16,436 bases of DNA, taken from contig JAQVPP010000011.1 in NCBI GenBank assembly GCA_028702045.1, positions 1 through 16,436 of the forward strand, read 5' to 3'. The notes under the pieces were generated by a model that did no database searches, was not told the origin of the DNA, and saw only the letters and a list, made by a program, of their open reading frames with translations. This stretch comes from Minisyncoccota bacterium (lineage in GTDB: Bacteria > Patescibacteriota > Minisyncoccia > UBA6257 > JAKLIH01). The translations under genes were made by a program, and so were the position numbers. Shown here one piece after another: positions 6,680-16,113 of this stretch; position 1 is the first letter of the stretch; each line of letters opens with the position of its first letter.

Positions 6680-7939
6680 ATGAAATATTATAACATAGTA
6701 ACCTTTGGCTGCCAAATGAATGTGAATGATTCAGAAAGAGTGGCTACAGTACTTGAGTCGCTTGGGTTTTTAAAAACAAATGATCTAAGTAAGGCAGACA
6801 TAGTGATTGTTAATATATGCTCTGTAAGACAACAAGCTTTTGATAGAGTATATGGCATTGTGCAGAAGGTTAAAAAACTCAAAAAAATAAAAGATATACA
6901 AGTAGGAGTAACTGGGTGTATACTGGATAGTGATAAAAAAATATTAGAGAAAAAAGTTGATTTTTTGTTTAATATTAATGATTTAAAAAAACTACCAAAA
7001 CTAATATCAAATAAAAATGAAATAGATATAGGGGATTATTTTAGTATAAAACCTAGATTTTTTAATGACTATGTAGCATATATCCCTATAATGACTGGGT
7101 GTAATAATTTTTGCTCATATTGTGTGGTCCCATATACTAGGGGTAGAGAGAGATCTAGAGATGCAGAAGAAATAATACAAGAAGCAAAACTAGCTATACA
7201 GAAAGGATTTAAGGAGATATGACTAATTGGACAAAATGTAAACTCATATAAAAATGAAAAATACTCTTTTGCAGATCTTTTGCGTGAAATAGATAATATT
7301 CCAGGTGATTATTGACTAAACTTCTCTAGCTCTCATCCAAAAGACTTTACTTTGGATATAATTAGTGTGATGAAAAATGGTAAGCACATTACTCCACTTC
7401 TCCACTTGCCTGTTCAGTCAGGATCAGATAAAGTACTAAGGGATATGAATAGGCCATATACTATAGATAAGTATATTGATATTGTGAAAAAGGCAAAACA
7501 AGAAATAAAAGACCTGTGTATATCTACTGATATTATTGTTGGGTTTTGTGGAGAAAGTAAAGAAGATTATTTACAGACAAAAGAGTTTATTAAAGATATG
7601 AAATTTGACATTATCTATTTAGCTCAATATTCTTCTAGAAAAGGTACCTATGCAAGTGAAAATTTAAAAGATGATGTTTCTTTTTTTGAGAAAAAAAGAA
7701 GGTGACACGATCTAAATAAAACTTTAAAAGAAATTAATTTAGAAAATAATAAAAAATATCTAAATCAAGAATATAGGGTTATTGTTTTTGAGAAAAAAGG
7801 AAATAACTGTTTAGGCAAAACTTCTTTTGGAAAAATAATTAAGTTTAAGTCAGACAAGGTATGTGTAGGATGCTTCTGCAATATATTGGTAAACAAAACA
7901 CTCTCCTTGATTCTTGAAGGAGAGTTTGTGTCGTGATAA
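6680..7939 (+). CDS. miaB: tRNA-2-methylthio-N6-dimethylallyladenosine synthase MiaB
   Basis: 419 aa. A radical-SAM methylthiotransferase that converts i6A37 to ms2i6A37 in tRNAs reading UNN codons, which include UGA/UGG. Order: N-terminal MTTase domain with FGCQMNVNDSE and cluster cysteines C11, C47 (NICSVR) and C80 (VTGC); radical SAM CX3CX2C at C141, C145 and C148 followed by VVPYTRGRERSR; and a C-terminal TRAM-like domain ending LILEGEFV. GCQMNVNDSE and NICSVR favour MiaB over RimO or MtaB. TGA-Trp occurs at 7220-7222, 7313-7315 and 7703-7705. The gene ends TCG TGA TAA, so the product gains a terminal Trp. No Shine-Dalgarno is seen and only 14 bp separate its ATG from that of prmC. Confidence 0.95.
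6687..6715 (-). promoter_or_regulatory. Predicted prmC promoter inside the miaB coding region
   Basis: On the minus strand TTGGCA (6715-6710), a 17-nt spacer and a perfect TATAAT (6692-6687) predict transcription of prmC from about 6680, giving a leader of about 15 nt. The promoter lies within the first 12 codons of the divergent miaB. Confidence 0.6.
7891..7925 (-). terminator. Intrinsic terminator of the mscS transcript, inside the miaB 3' end
   Basis: ACTCTCCTT (7900-7908) and AAGGAGAGT (7917-7925) form a perfect 9-bp stem with an 8-nt loop. On the minus strand it is followed by GTTTTGTTT (7899-7891). On the plus strand no T-tract follows, so it serves mscS and lies within the last codons of miaB. 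Confidence 0.65.
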
Positions 7940-7947
7940 TTTAAAAA

Positions 7948-8964
7948 TTATTTTTGTAAATAAATTGTTTGAGAAGGAAAAGCAAAGTTAATACCTTTTT
8001 CTCTGAAAGCCTTAACTACTTGAAAATTAATTGTTTCTTGAATTTCTAGATGTCTAATATAGTCACCATTTAATACATAGTAGGTAATTTTAAAATCAAG
8101 GGAAAAACTATTTAGTTTATCAAAAGTTATTGCATATAGTTCTATATCTTTTATTTCTTTAGTAATGTCTTTTAAGATTTTTTTAATTTCTTCTAATTTG
8201 TCAAAACTAGTACTATACTCTACTCCTATAGTTACAGAGTTTCTTCTTTTTTCCATCTTTTTATAATTATGAACTCTAGCCTCTGTAAGTTCTCTATTAG
8301 AAAAAACAATCTCATCTCCTAAAAGATTTTCAATTCTTGTAGACTTTAGGCCAATTTTCTTAACAGTACCAAAATCATCTCCAACATTAATAAAATCACC
8401 TATTTTAAATGGTTTGTCAAAATGAATAGTGAAATAGGCAAAAATATCCTCAAGTATATTTTGAATAGCAAAAGCAAAGGCCACACCAGCTATACCAAGT
8501 CCTGTGATTAATGATGTGATATTTACCCCAAAGTTTTGTAAAAGGAAAAGTAGGGCAAATAATCAAATAACAACATTAAGCACTTTATGGATTAAAGTAA
8601 TAGAGTGTTTGTTATCAGGAGTTTTCTTTTTATCAATAAAGAATTTCAAAATTTCTAAAGAAAAAACTATTCCATAATAGAAGGCAAAGATTAAAATTAA
8701 TTTGGAAGTGATAAACTCTATTTCTGTAAAATTAGAGTATTTAGTAGCTATAAACAAAGCAATAGCAAGATAGGCAAAAGCATGTATTTTGCTAATTAAC
8801 CTAATTAATAAATCATCGTAATCATTTTTGGTTTTTTTGAATAACTTAACTAATTGCTTAACAACAAATACTTTGATAAGATATAGGATCAAAAAAGAAC
8901 CAGCTAAAATGATAATAAATTTTAGTATATTAGGATTAATAATATGGGATATAATATTAGTCAT
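7948..8964 (-). CDS. MscS-family mechanosensitive channel
   Basis: 338 aa. A small-conductance mechanosensitive channel that releases solutes under membrane tension. Order: three hydrophobic segments (about 10-30, 55-75, 83-110), then the pore helix region, which follows VVIWLFALLFLLQN and contains the Gly/Ala-packed GLGIAGVAFAFAIQN typical of MscS TM3, then the beta domain (KIGDFINVGDDFGTVKKIGL, IVFSNRELTEARVHNY) and an alpha/beta C-terminal domain. TGA at 8563-8565 is Trp in the segment before the pore helix. The stop is TAA. It lies downstream of mrdA on the same strand, 41 nt apart, with a weak promoter between them, so it may be expressed both with the mre cluster and alone. Confidence 0.93.
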
Positions 8965-8990
8965 AATAAGTGTTTAATTTGTATATATTA

Positions 8991-9019
8991 ACTGTAGCAT
9001 AAAAATTATTTTTTGTTAA
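8991..9019 (-). promoter_or_regulatory. Possible mscS promoter
   Basis: On the minus strand TTAACA (9019-9014), a 17-nt spacer and TACAGT (8996-8991), preceded by TGC as in an extended -10. It overlaps the last codons of mrdA. The -10 is weak. Confidence 0.4.
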
Positions 9020-10895
9020 ATCTATTTTCCTCATATCAGCGTAATATAGTATCTGCTATAGGGATGGTAGTAATAGAACCTTCTGGGGGTTCTTCTAACA
9101 TAATCAAAAGAAGAATTTCTGGATTTTCGTATGGGGCGAAAGAAACAAAAAAGGCATTGGTTTTAGTACCAGCTGCAATTTGAGGAGTACCTGTTTTGCC
9201 AGCTACTTTCATATCTATACTTTGTAGCATACCAGCTGATCCCATGGTGATTACTTTACGCATGCCATTGTTCACAATATTAAAATCATTTTGCTTGAAA
9301 TTTAATTTACTTAAAACTTGTTTTGATTGCGAAAAAGCTATACCATTGGACTCATTGATTATTTTATTAGATAAAAATGGTTTTAATATTTCTCCATCAT
9401 TAGCAATAGAGGCCATGTAATAAGCTATTTGTATTGGAGTAACTAATAGATCTCCTTGGCCAATAGATATGTTGTATGTATCTCCTAAATATCAAGGTTC
9501 ATTTTTATTTTCTTGTTTTCATTTTTTATCTGGCAGTACTCCATCTTTTTCTCCAAAAAGATCAATACCTAAGCTAGAGCCTAAGTGGAACTTTTTTCAA
9601 TATTCTTTAATTTTTTGACTACCTATTCCTTCTATATTTTTCTCTTCATATCCTCCACCTATTGCATAGAAGTATATATTACATGAATAAGCTAAAGATG
9701 TTTCCATGTCTACTACTCCTTGATCCTTCCAGTCTCTGAAGATAGATGGGTTATCTGGATCATATATATTAGGAACAACAAGTTGTTTACCAAAGTAATA
9801 GGTTTGTTTAGGATTTATTGATTTTTCATTTAGTGCGGCCATAGCCATAAGAGGCTTTATAGTTGATCCTGGTGCATATAGCCCACTGATGATTCTGTTC
9901 ATAAATGGCATATCTTGACTTTGGAACATGGCTTGAATTTTATCTGCAGGTTTGCCTTGAGAAAGTATATTTATGTTGTATGAAGGAATAGAGACCATGG
10001 ATAGTATTTCTCCAGTTTGAGGATTAATAGCAAGAGCACCTCCCTTTTTAATATTTAGTTTATCTATGGCTTCAATTAGAGCATTATATGTGACAATTTG
10101 GAGATCCTTGTCTATGGTTAAATAAACATCATTACCACTAATAGGTTTAGATGACCCAATATCTGGGTTAACATTAATACTAGCATCAATTTCTAAAAAT
10201 TGTTTTCCTGATTTACCATGTAGGTATTTTTCATAATATGCTTCTATGCCTGCTTTACCTATAATATCTGAAATTAAATAGTCTGGATTATTCTTTATTT
10301 CATCAGTATTCATTTTTCCTGTGTAGCCTATGATATGAGAAAAAGCTTCATCGTGTATATATTCCCTGGTGTAGTCCTCTATTAATTGAAAACCATGCTT
10401 AGGAACAGAGCTAAGTGACTCAAAGTCTCGAGCTTCTTTTAAAGAAATATTTGTTTTTAAAAGAATTGGATCTATGGATAGGTCTGTATTTTTGATAGAG
10501 TTTTTAATTTTGTTAACATCTAAATTAAAGATTTGAGCAATTTCGTTTAGAATTTCTTCTTTGTTATCATTATCTTTAAATTCTTGGGGAAAATACATTA
10601 ATGATAAGGATACTTTGTTATTAACTAATATATTGCCATATCTGTCGTAGATAACTCCACGAGGAGCTCTGATAGGTATATATCTTAGTCTATTTTGCTC
10701 ACTAAGTGCATAATATGCACTACCTTTAAATGTTTGTAAATAAAAAACTCTAAAAAATAAAATTAAAAGCAATACTCCAAGAATAGTAAAGAACAAGATT
10801 GTCCTCTTAAGTGATATGGGGGTATTAAGCTGTTCGTAATTTTTATTTTGAACAGTACTATCAAGTAATATTTCTTCAAAGTCTAGATTATTCAT
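9006..10895 (-). CDS. mrdA: Penicillin-binding protein 2, class B transpeptidase of the elongasome
   Basis: 629 aa, usual PBP2 length. It crosslinks peptidoglycan during lateral wall growth together with RodA and MreBCD. Order: cytoplasmic N-terminus, one membrane anchor (about 31-52), dimerisation/pedestal domain with IRAPRGVIYDRYGNILV, and the transpeptidase domain with the nucleophile in STIK (S344, K347), SCN (404-406) and KTGT (567-570). TGA-Trp codons lie at 9597-9599, 9519-9521, 9492-9494 and 9036-9038; the WY of the WYLGDT segment before ISIGQGDLLVTP is a conserved family position. One TGG is also used. The ATG overlaps the mreD stop by 8 nt. A complete active site means this bacterium makes a cross-linked wall. 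Confidence 0.95.
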
Positions 10896-11331
10896 TTTTA
10901 AATATGTTTTTGTTTAAAAAATATATTAAAGGGATAAATACTAAAGATGTATAGATGAAAAAGTAAATTAAATTTATATTAATTAGGCTAGTATTGATAA
11001 ACAACAGAATTCCTTTAAGTAAAGTATAGATTAAAATAATAAATTCTCCAATTAATATTTGACAAGTGATTGAGTCGTAGTGGATGTATTTTTGTAAAAA
11101 ATAATCAAGAAAAACTAAAGAGCTGAAGAACAAGAAATTATAGTTGATTGCATTAAAGGTAAGGAGATCTAAAAAAAGTGCACTAAGTAATATAAATAAA
11201 AGATTAATTTTTTTTCTTTGGAATAAAAGAATAATTATATATATTAAAAATATATTAGTTAAAAAAGTAAAATTAGCAAAAAAGACTAAGGCTAGAAAAC
11301 AAAATGTGAGAAAAAATAATAAATTTTTCAT
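10888..11331 (-). CDS. mreD: Rod shape-determining protein MreD
   Basis: 147 aa, a small protein made almost entirely of membrane helices (about five), as expected for MreD, the integral-membrane member of the MreBCD complex. MreD sequences are weakly conserved, so the call rests on size, topology and its position between mreC and mrdA. The start shares one base with the mreC stop (TAATG), and its 3' end overlaps the mrdA start by 8 nt. Confidence 0.85.
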   Translation of the reverse strand: MKNLLFFLTFCFLALVFFANFTFLTNIFLIYIIILLFQRKKINLLFILLSALFLDLLTFNAINYNFLFFSSLVFLDYFLQKYIHYDSITCQILIGEFIILIYTLLKGILLFINTSLININLIYFFIYTSLVFIPLIYFLNKNIFKNE

Positions 11332-12140
11332 TATTCTATAATTAACATAACATTGGATAAGTTAGCGAATTTAAAAAATGGTTCAATAATAATATTCTGA
11401 TAAGTTGATTCTATTTTTATTTGAGAAACTTTGCCAATTAATAGTCCTTGGACAAAGTCAGTATTTTCTAAAGAGGTTTTGATAATGTCTCCTTGTTTAA
11501 AATATTCATCTTCAGAATAAAGGGTAATAATAAGGTTGCCCAGAGAATCCTTTTTTAACAAACCAACTTGATTGTTAAATGTATTGATTACTCCTATGCT
11601 AATATTAGGGCTATAGATAGACTCAACAAGAGCAGAGTTTTTATATACTTCTATAACTTTACCAATTAATATATTATCCTGGATAACAACATTAGTAGAT
11701 AATTTGACATTGTGATTCTTTCCTTTATTGATTAAAAAAGTATATTTATCTGTACCTGTTTTTAAAGCCTTGGCAAATAAATAATTGGTATCTGATTTTT
11801 TAATGTTTAAAGTATTAAGTAAAAGATCATTTTCATTTTTTAATTCTTCTATTTTAGCTACATCTTGAGTAAAGAGAATTTCTTTTTCTTTTAAAAGATA
11901 ATAATTTTTTCTGATGTGGAAAAAAGAAAATAAATCTGAAAAGGCTTTGATTGGACTGTTGATTATTTTTTGGATAGGCTGCGTGGTATTTACTAAAAAT
12001 AAACTAGCTTCCTCAAGACTTGATAATTTAGCTTTTTTAAATGAAATAATAAACCAAAGTGAAAAAATCACAATACAAATAATAATAATTGTGAAAAAGT
12101 TGTTTTTTTTATGAGTTTTTCTATTATTAGTTATTATCAT
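11331..12140 (-). CDS. mreC: Rod shape-determining protein MreC
   Basis: 269 aa. A short cytoplasmic N-terminus and one membrane helix (about 16-33) precede a coiled coil (about 75-112) and the periplasm-facing beta domains with VIQDNILIGKVIEVYKNSA and GLLIGKVSQI, the layout of MreC. It links cytoplasmic MreB to PBP2 outside the membrane. One TGG, no internal TGA. The start lies inside the mreB 3' end (ATGATAA overlap) and the stop overlaps the mreD start. Confidence 0.94.
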   Translation of the reverse strand: MIITNNRKTHKKNNFFTIIIICIVIFSLWFIISFKKAKLSSLEEASLFLVNTTQPIQKIINSPIKAFSDLFSFFHIRKNYYLLKEKEILFTQDVAKIEELKNENDLLLNTLNIKKSDTNYLFAKALKTGTDKYTFLINKGKNHNVKLSTNVVIQDNILIGKVIEVYKNSALVESIYSPNISIGVINTFNNQVGLLKKDSLGNLIITLYSEDEYFKQGDIIKTSLENTDFVQGLLIGKVSQIKIESTYQNIIIEPFFKFANLSNVMLIIE

Positions 12141-13207
12141 GATGTATTACCATTTTCATTTAATAAATATGTTTTCATGACTTGGAAATTCTCTAAAACA
12201 GATCCTTCTCCTTTGATTACGCTGTTTTTAGGATTATCTATTAGATTTACTTTTAGTCCAGTGTGTTTTTCAATTAGTTCCTTTACTCCCTTTAACTTGC
12301 TAGATTCTCCTGTAACTAAAATACCTTTATCAATAATATCTGAAATTAGTTCTGGAGGAGTAAGTTCAATAACATTTTTAATTGTCTGGATAATTACATC
12401 AAGTGACTCAAGCAAAGCTTCCCTTGCCTCGTCTGAAGAGATTTTGATTTCCTTAGGTAGACCAGTGATTAAGTCCCTACCCTTGATTGTCATAGTTTCT
12501 TCTTTATTTAAGTCCATAGCATTACCAATTTTGATTTTAATTTCTTCGGCTGTTTGGACACCTATGGCTAATTTAAATTTACTTTTAATATATTGGATAA
12601 TGTCTTGATTAAATTTATGTCCTGCCACAGTAGTATTTTTTGAAATAACAATACCACCTAAAGAAACAACAGAAACTTCTGTAATACCTGCACCTATATC
12701 TACTATAAGATGGCCTTTGGCTTCTGTTAGTAGTAATCCACAACCTATAGCTATAGCAAGTGGTTTTTCTATTAGATATATATTTTTTCCACCTGCATTG
12801 CGCAACATGTCTATAGCTGCACGCAACTGAACTTCTGTAGAATTAGCATTTACCCCTACAATAATATTAGGAGTAAAGAAAAGGCTGGATAAGTTATGTT
12901 TTTCTTTAATGTCTGATAATATATATCTTAATAATTTTTCTGCAATTTCAAAATTAGAGATAACTCCTTTTTCAAGGGGTTCTATTATTGATATATATGA
13001 TGGAGTTTTGCCTAACATCTCTTGCGCTTCTTTACCTATAGCGATTATTTGTTTTGTTTTGTTATTAACTGCAACAATAGATTTTTCTTCAAAAATAATA
13101 CCCTTTTTGTCTAGATAGACAATAATTTTACTACTACCTAGGTCTACGGCTAGACCTTGGTTAAGATTTTTTTTAAAATTTTTGAAAAAAGTAAATTTTG
13201 ATTTCAT
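12134..13207 (-). CDS. mreB: Rod shape-determining protein MreB, bacterial actin homologue
   Basis: 357 aa. An ATP-dependent actin fold that polymerises on the inner membrane face and positions the elongasome. Visible: phosphate-1 loop AVDLGSSKIIVYL near residue 20, phosphate-2/connect region with DIGAGITEVSVVSLGG (about 165-182), and adenosine loop VTGESSKLKGV (about 308). The basic, Phe-rich N-terminus is about 15 residues longer than in many MreB proteins and may bind membrane. In the standard code the frame would end at TGA 12137-12139; with UGA = Trp it ends one codon later at TAA 12134-12136, so the product ends in Trp. It follows proS by 2 nt. Confidence 0.96.
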
Positions 13208-13209
13208 GA

Positions 13210-14460
13210 TTATTTAATTAATTTTTCATTAAAGTTTTTTAAAGGTATTATTTTGGCTGTTTTTTTATTTCTTTCTTTAAATTCAAAAGAATTGTTTTCT
13301 AGGGTTTTTTCTGAAATAACTATTCTGTATGGTATGCCAATTAGATCACTTTCTACTAGTTTGATACTGTTGGATACTTCTCTATTATCATATAGGACAG
13401 AGATGTTTGACTTAACTAATTTGTCATATATTTTTAAAATCTGATCTTGAATTTTTTTATTAACTTTAGCTTCTTTTGTGTATAAAGGAACTAGGTGTAT
13501 TGAAAAAGGAGCAACTGAATTTGGGAAAGATAATCCTTTATCATCAGCAAACTTCTCGGCTAATATACCTATTATTCTAGATATACCTATTCCATAACAA
13601 CCCATATATACTAGGTTCTGTTTTCCTTGTTTGTCTAGATAATTGACATCAAAAGCTTTAGAAAACTTTGTTTCAAGTTTAAAAATATGAGCTAGTTCAG
13701 CAACTTTTATTTTTTTAATATTTGACTTACATACAGGGCATGTTTGTATTTCTCCATGATCTGATTTTTTACAAAAGTGTGTTTCATCTTTTTCACAAAC
13801 TAAAATTTCATCTTCTCCTATTTCAAGAGGTGTTAAGAACTCATGAGATAAATTGGAAAATGTTTCTCCTGAGGCCTCTACTGCATAAACTTTTAGTTTT
13901 AGTTGTTTGAATATTTTTAGATATGCTTTTTTTACTTTTTCGTAATATTTATCAAGGTCTTGTCTGTTTTCATGAAAACTGTATAAATCCTTCATAGTGA
14001 ATTCTCGTAATCTAAGCATACCTCCTTTTGGACGAGCTTCATCTCTTAATTTGGTTTGTATTTGATAAAGAGCAAAAGGTAGGTCCTTGTATGATTTGAT
14101 AAAATCTTTAGCTAATGGAGTGATTATTTCCTCGTGAGTTGCACCAAGAGCAAAAGATGATCCATAAGATGATTTGAATCTGAATAAAGCATCAAAATTA
14201 TCTCACCTATCTGTTTTGACTCAATTTTCTTTTGGAGTAAGGATGTTTAGTTTTAATTCTTGAGCATTTAATAAATTTATCTCTTTTCTGATTATGTTGC
14301 AAATATTATTATGTAATTGTAAGCCAAGGGGAAGGAGCGCATAAGCACCTGCCATAGTTTTGTCTATATATCCTGCTCTATATAGTAATTGACTATTTAG
14401 AGAGGTATCATCCTTTAGGGCTTGTTTTTTTGTTTTTAAAAAAAGATCTGTTTGTTTCAT
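13210..14460 (-). CDS. proS: Prolyl-tRNA synthetase, short form without the INS editing domain
   Basis: 416 aa, about 150 residues shorter than typical bacterial ProRS. The class II core is complete: motif 1 region with AGAYALLPLGL (about 39-50), motif 2 RDEARPKGGMLRLREFTMKD, and motif 3 GCYGIGISRIIG, then the anticodon-binding domain (about 300-400). The INS domain that deacylates Ala-tRNA-Pro is replaced by a short segment containing two Cys pairs (positions about 216-243), possibly a remnant metal-binding knuckle. TGA at 14221-14223 and 14203-14205 reads as Trp, the second in the conserved RW before the LFRFK segment. The motif 2 Arg written CGA shows that CGA encodes Arg. It lies 5 nt after rseP. 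Confidence 0.95.
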
Positions 14461-14465
14461 ATTAT

Positions 14466-15503
14466 TTATTTAAATATTTTTAATATATCTTTGATTGTAA
14501 TTATTATCATCAAAACTCCTAAAAATCCAATACCAAGATAATTAACAAGATTATTTATTTTGTTTAGTATTTTTTTATTAAAAATCTTTTCAATTAGAAT
14601 CATCAATACTCTACCTCCATCTAATATACTGATAGGAATTAAGTTTACAAAACCTAAATTAATTGATAAATAGGCAGCAAAACTTAAAACATAAATGAAT
14701 CCTAAGTTAGCAATAGATTGGGTAATAGATATGATACCTATTGGTCCAGCTACTCCTGTGTTAATTTGAGTTGAGAAAATAGAAGTGAATAATTTGCCAA
14801 GTAGGCTAAACATTAAGACTATTGTCTGTTTACAAACCTTAAATGAGTTTATAATTGATTGAAAAAAACTAGATTGATATATATTTACTCCTGTGTAATA
14901 TATACCAAGGGTGTCTGGGTTGGTAAAAGTGATATCTTTGTTTTCCAAATTTAAAGTTATTTCTTGATTTTTATTTTCTTTTAAAAAAGTGCTAAATTCT
15001 GCAAAATCAGTTCTGTTGTTAAATGATAGAATCTTGTCATTTACCTTAAATCCTAGATCTTTAGCAATAGAGTTATCTTGGACTTTATTGATTTGGATAA
15101 ATTGCTCCTTGGGGGCAATATTAGATAATTGGTAAATATCTTGTGAATTAAAATCTGTAAGAGATGGTAATCCTATTGAAAATAGAATTGAGTAAAGGAT
15201 GATAGCAAAAAGAAAGTTAAAAGCTACTCCAGCTAATAATATAATTATTTTTTTATATGCTGGTTGGGTTGAGAAACTTCTAGAGTTGTCAATATTTTCA
15301 TTTTCTCCTAGTATTTTACAAAATCCTCCTAAAGGAATTAGGTTTAGTGAATAAACTGTTTCTCCTTTTTTGAATTTAAAAATTCTAGGAGGGAAACCTA
15401 TACCAAACTCCTCTACTTTGACATTAAACATCTTACTTGCTAGGAAATGACCTAGCTCATGAGTAAAGATTAAGGTAATTATGATTAATATAAAATAAAG
15501 CAT
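14466..15503 (-). CDS. rseP: RseP/site-2 protease family zinc metalloprotease
   Basis: 345 aa. An intramembrane metalloprotease that cuts transmembrane segments such as anti-sigma factors or signal peptide remnants. HELGH (15-19) in the first membrane helix supplies two zinc ligands and the catalytic Glu; LDGG (294-297) in a late helix supplies the Asp ligand. One PDZ-like domain (about 130-190) lies between, fewer than the two of E. coli RseP and like RasP-type proteins. About four membrane segments are seen. No Trp codon is present. The ATG overlaps the frr stop (TAATG). In many bacteria rseP lies between cdsA and proS; here uppS and cdsA are absent from the cluster. Confidence 0.94.
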   Translation of the reverse strand: MLYFILIIITLIFTHELGHFLASKMFNVKVEEFGIGFPPRIFKFKKGETVYSLNLIPLGGFCKILGENENIDNSRSFSTQPAYKKIIILLAGVAFNFLFAIILYSILFSIGLPSLTDFNSQDIYQLSNIAPKEQFIQINKVQDNSIAKDLGFKVNDKILSFNNRTDFAEFSTFLKENKNQEITLNLENKDITFTNPDTLGIYYTGVNIYQSSFFQSIINSFKVCKQTIVLMFSLLGKLFTSIFSTQINTGVAGPIGIISITQSIANLGFIYVLSFAAYLSINLGFVNLIPISILDGGRVLMILIEKIFNKKILNKINNLVNYLGIGFLGVLMIIITIKDILKIFK

Positions 15504-16051
15504 TATATTGTTTTTATTTCTTTATTCTTTTTTTCTGATAAATCTTCAATTTCTTGCTTGAAATTGTCTATTTCCTTTTGTACTTCTTTTTCATACTTAA
15601 ACTTATCATCTTCGGAAATAGTCTTATCTTTAAAATCTTTAGAAATTAATTTCATCATTTCATCACGAAGTTGTTTTAAATTAATATTAGCTTTTTCTTT
15701 TTCTTGATTGACTATTTTTAAAAGTTCCATTCTTCTTTCTTCTGTAACAGGAGGAAATATTAATTTAATTTTATTTTGTTCTTTTTGTACTGGTATGTTT
15801 AGGTTTGATGTTTCTAAAGATTTAACTACATCATTGACTATACTAAAATCTCAGATTTCTAATATTAAAATATTAGGTAATTGGACTGAGATGTTAGCTA
15901 GTGTGTTTATTTTTTGCTTTGATCCATAAGCGTCTACTAGAATATTATCCAATAAAGCTGGAGATATTTTATTAGTCCTAATGGTCTTTAATTGTTCAAA
16001 ATAATGGTTGTATAAATGATTAAATTTATCCTTTAATTCTTGTATATACAT
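15503..16051 (-). CDS. frr: Ribosome recycling factor
   Basis: 182 aa, the normal RRF length. RRF, with EF-G, splits the post-termination ribosome. Visible: IRTNKISPALLDNILVDAYGSKQKINTLANISV near the N-terminus, the hinge and domain II segments (EIWDFS, IPPVTEERR-like FPPVTEERR), and the long charged C-terminal helix. TGA at 15851-15853 is the conserved Trp in the EIWDFS region. The stop is TAA, overlapping the rseP start. It is the first gene of the seven-gene minus-strand cluster and has no Shine-Dalgarno. Confidence 0.96.
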
Positions 16052-16079
16052 AATTTATTGTTTATTTTGGTATGTATTA

Positions 16080-16108
16080 AATATATCAAAAAAACAAATA
16101 AATAACAA
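16080..16108 (-). promoter_or_regulatory. Predicted promoter of the frr-rseP-proS-mreBCD-mrdA cluster
   Basis: On the minus strand TTGTTA (16108-16103), a 17-nt spacer and TATATT (16085-16080), about 29 nt before the frr ATG. AT-rich context makes this moderate. No terminator hairpin separates it from the LamG gene upstream, so readthrough is possible. Confidence 0.45.
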
Positions 16109-16113
16109 CAAGA

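Noticed and set aside
7900..7925. Terminator for miaB on the plus strand
   Set aside because: No T-rich tract follows on the plus strand; the T-rich tract is on the minus strand.
12111..12608. 165-codon plus-strand open frame
   Set aside because: It is antisense to mreB, has no family resemblance or start signal, and mreB is clearly genuine.
689..14460. Many apparently broken genes (clpB, trpS, miaB, prmC, mscS, mrdA, proS) that look like pseudogenes
   Set aside because: Every break is a TGA codon, the frame continues unchanged on the other side, and most fall on a conserved Trp. Reading UGA as Trp gives full-length proteins.
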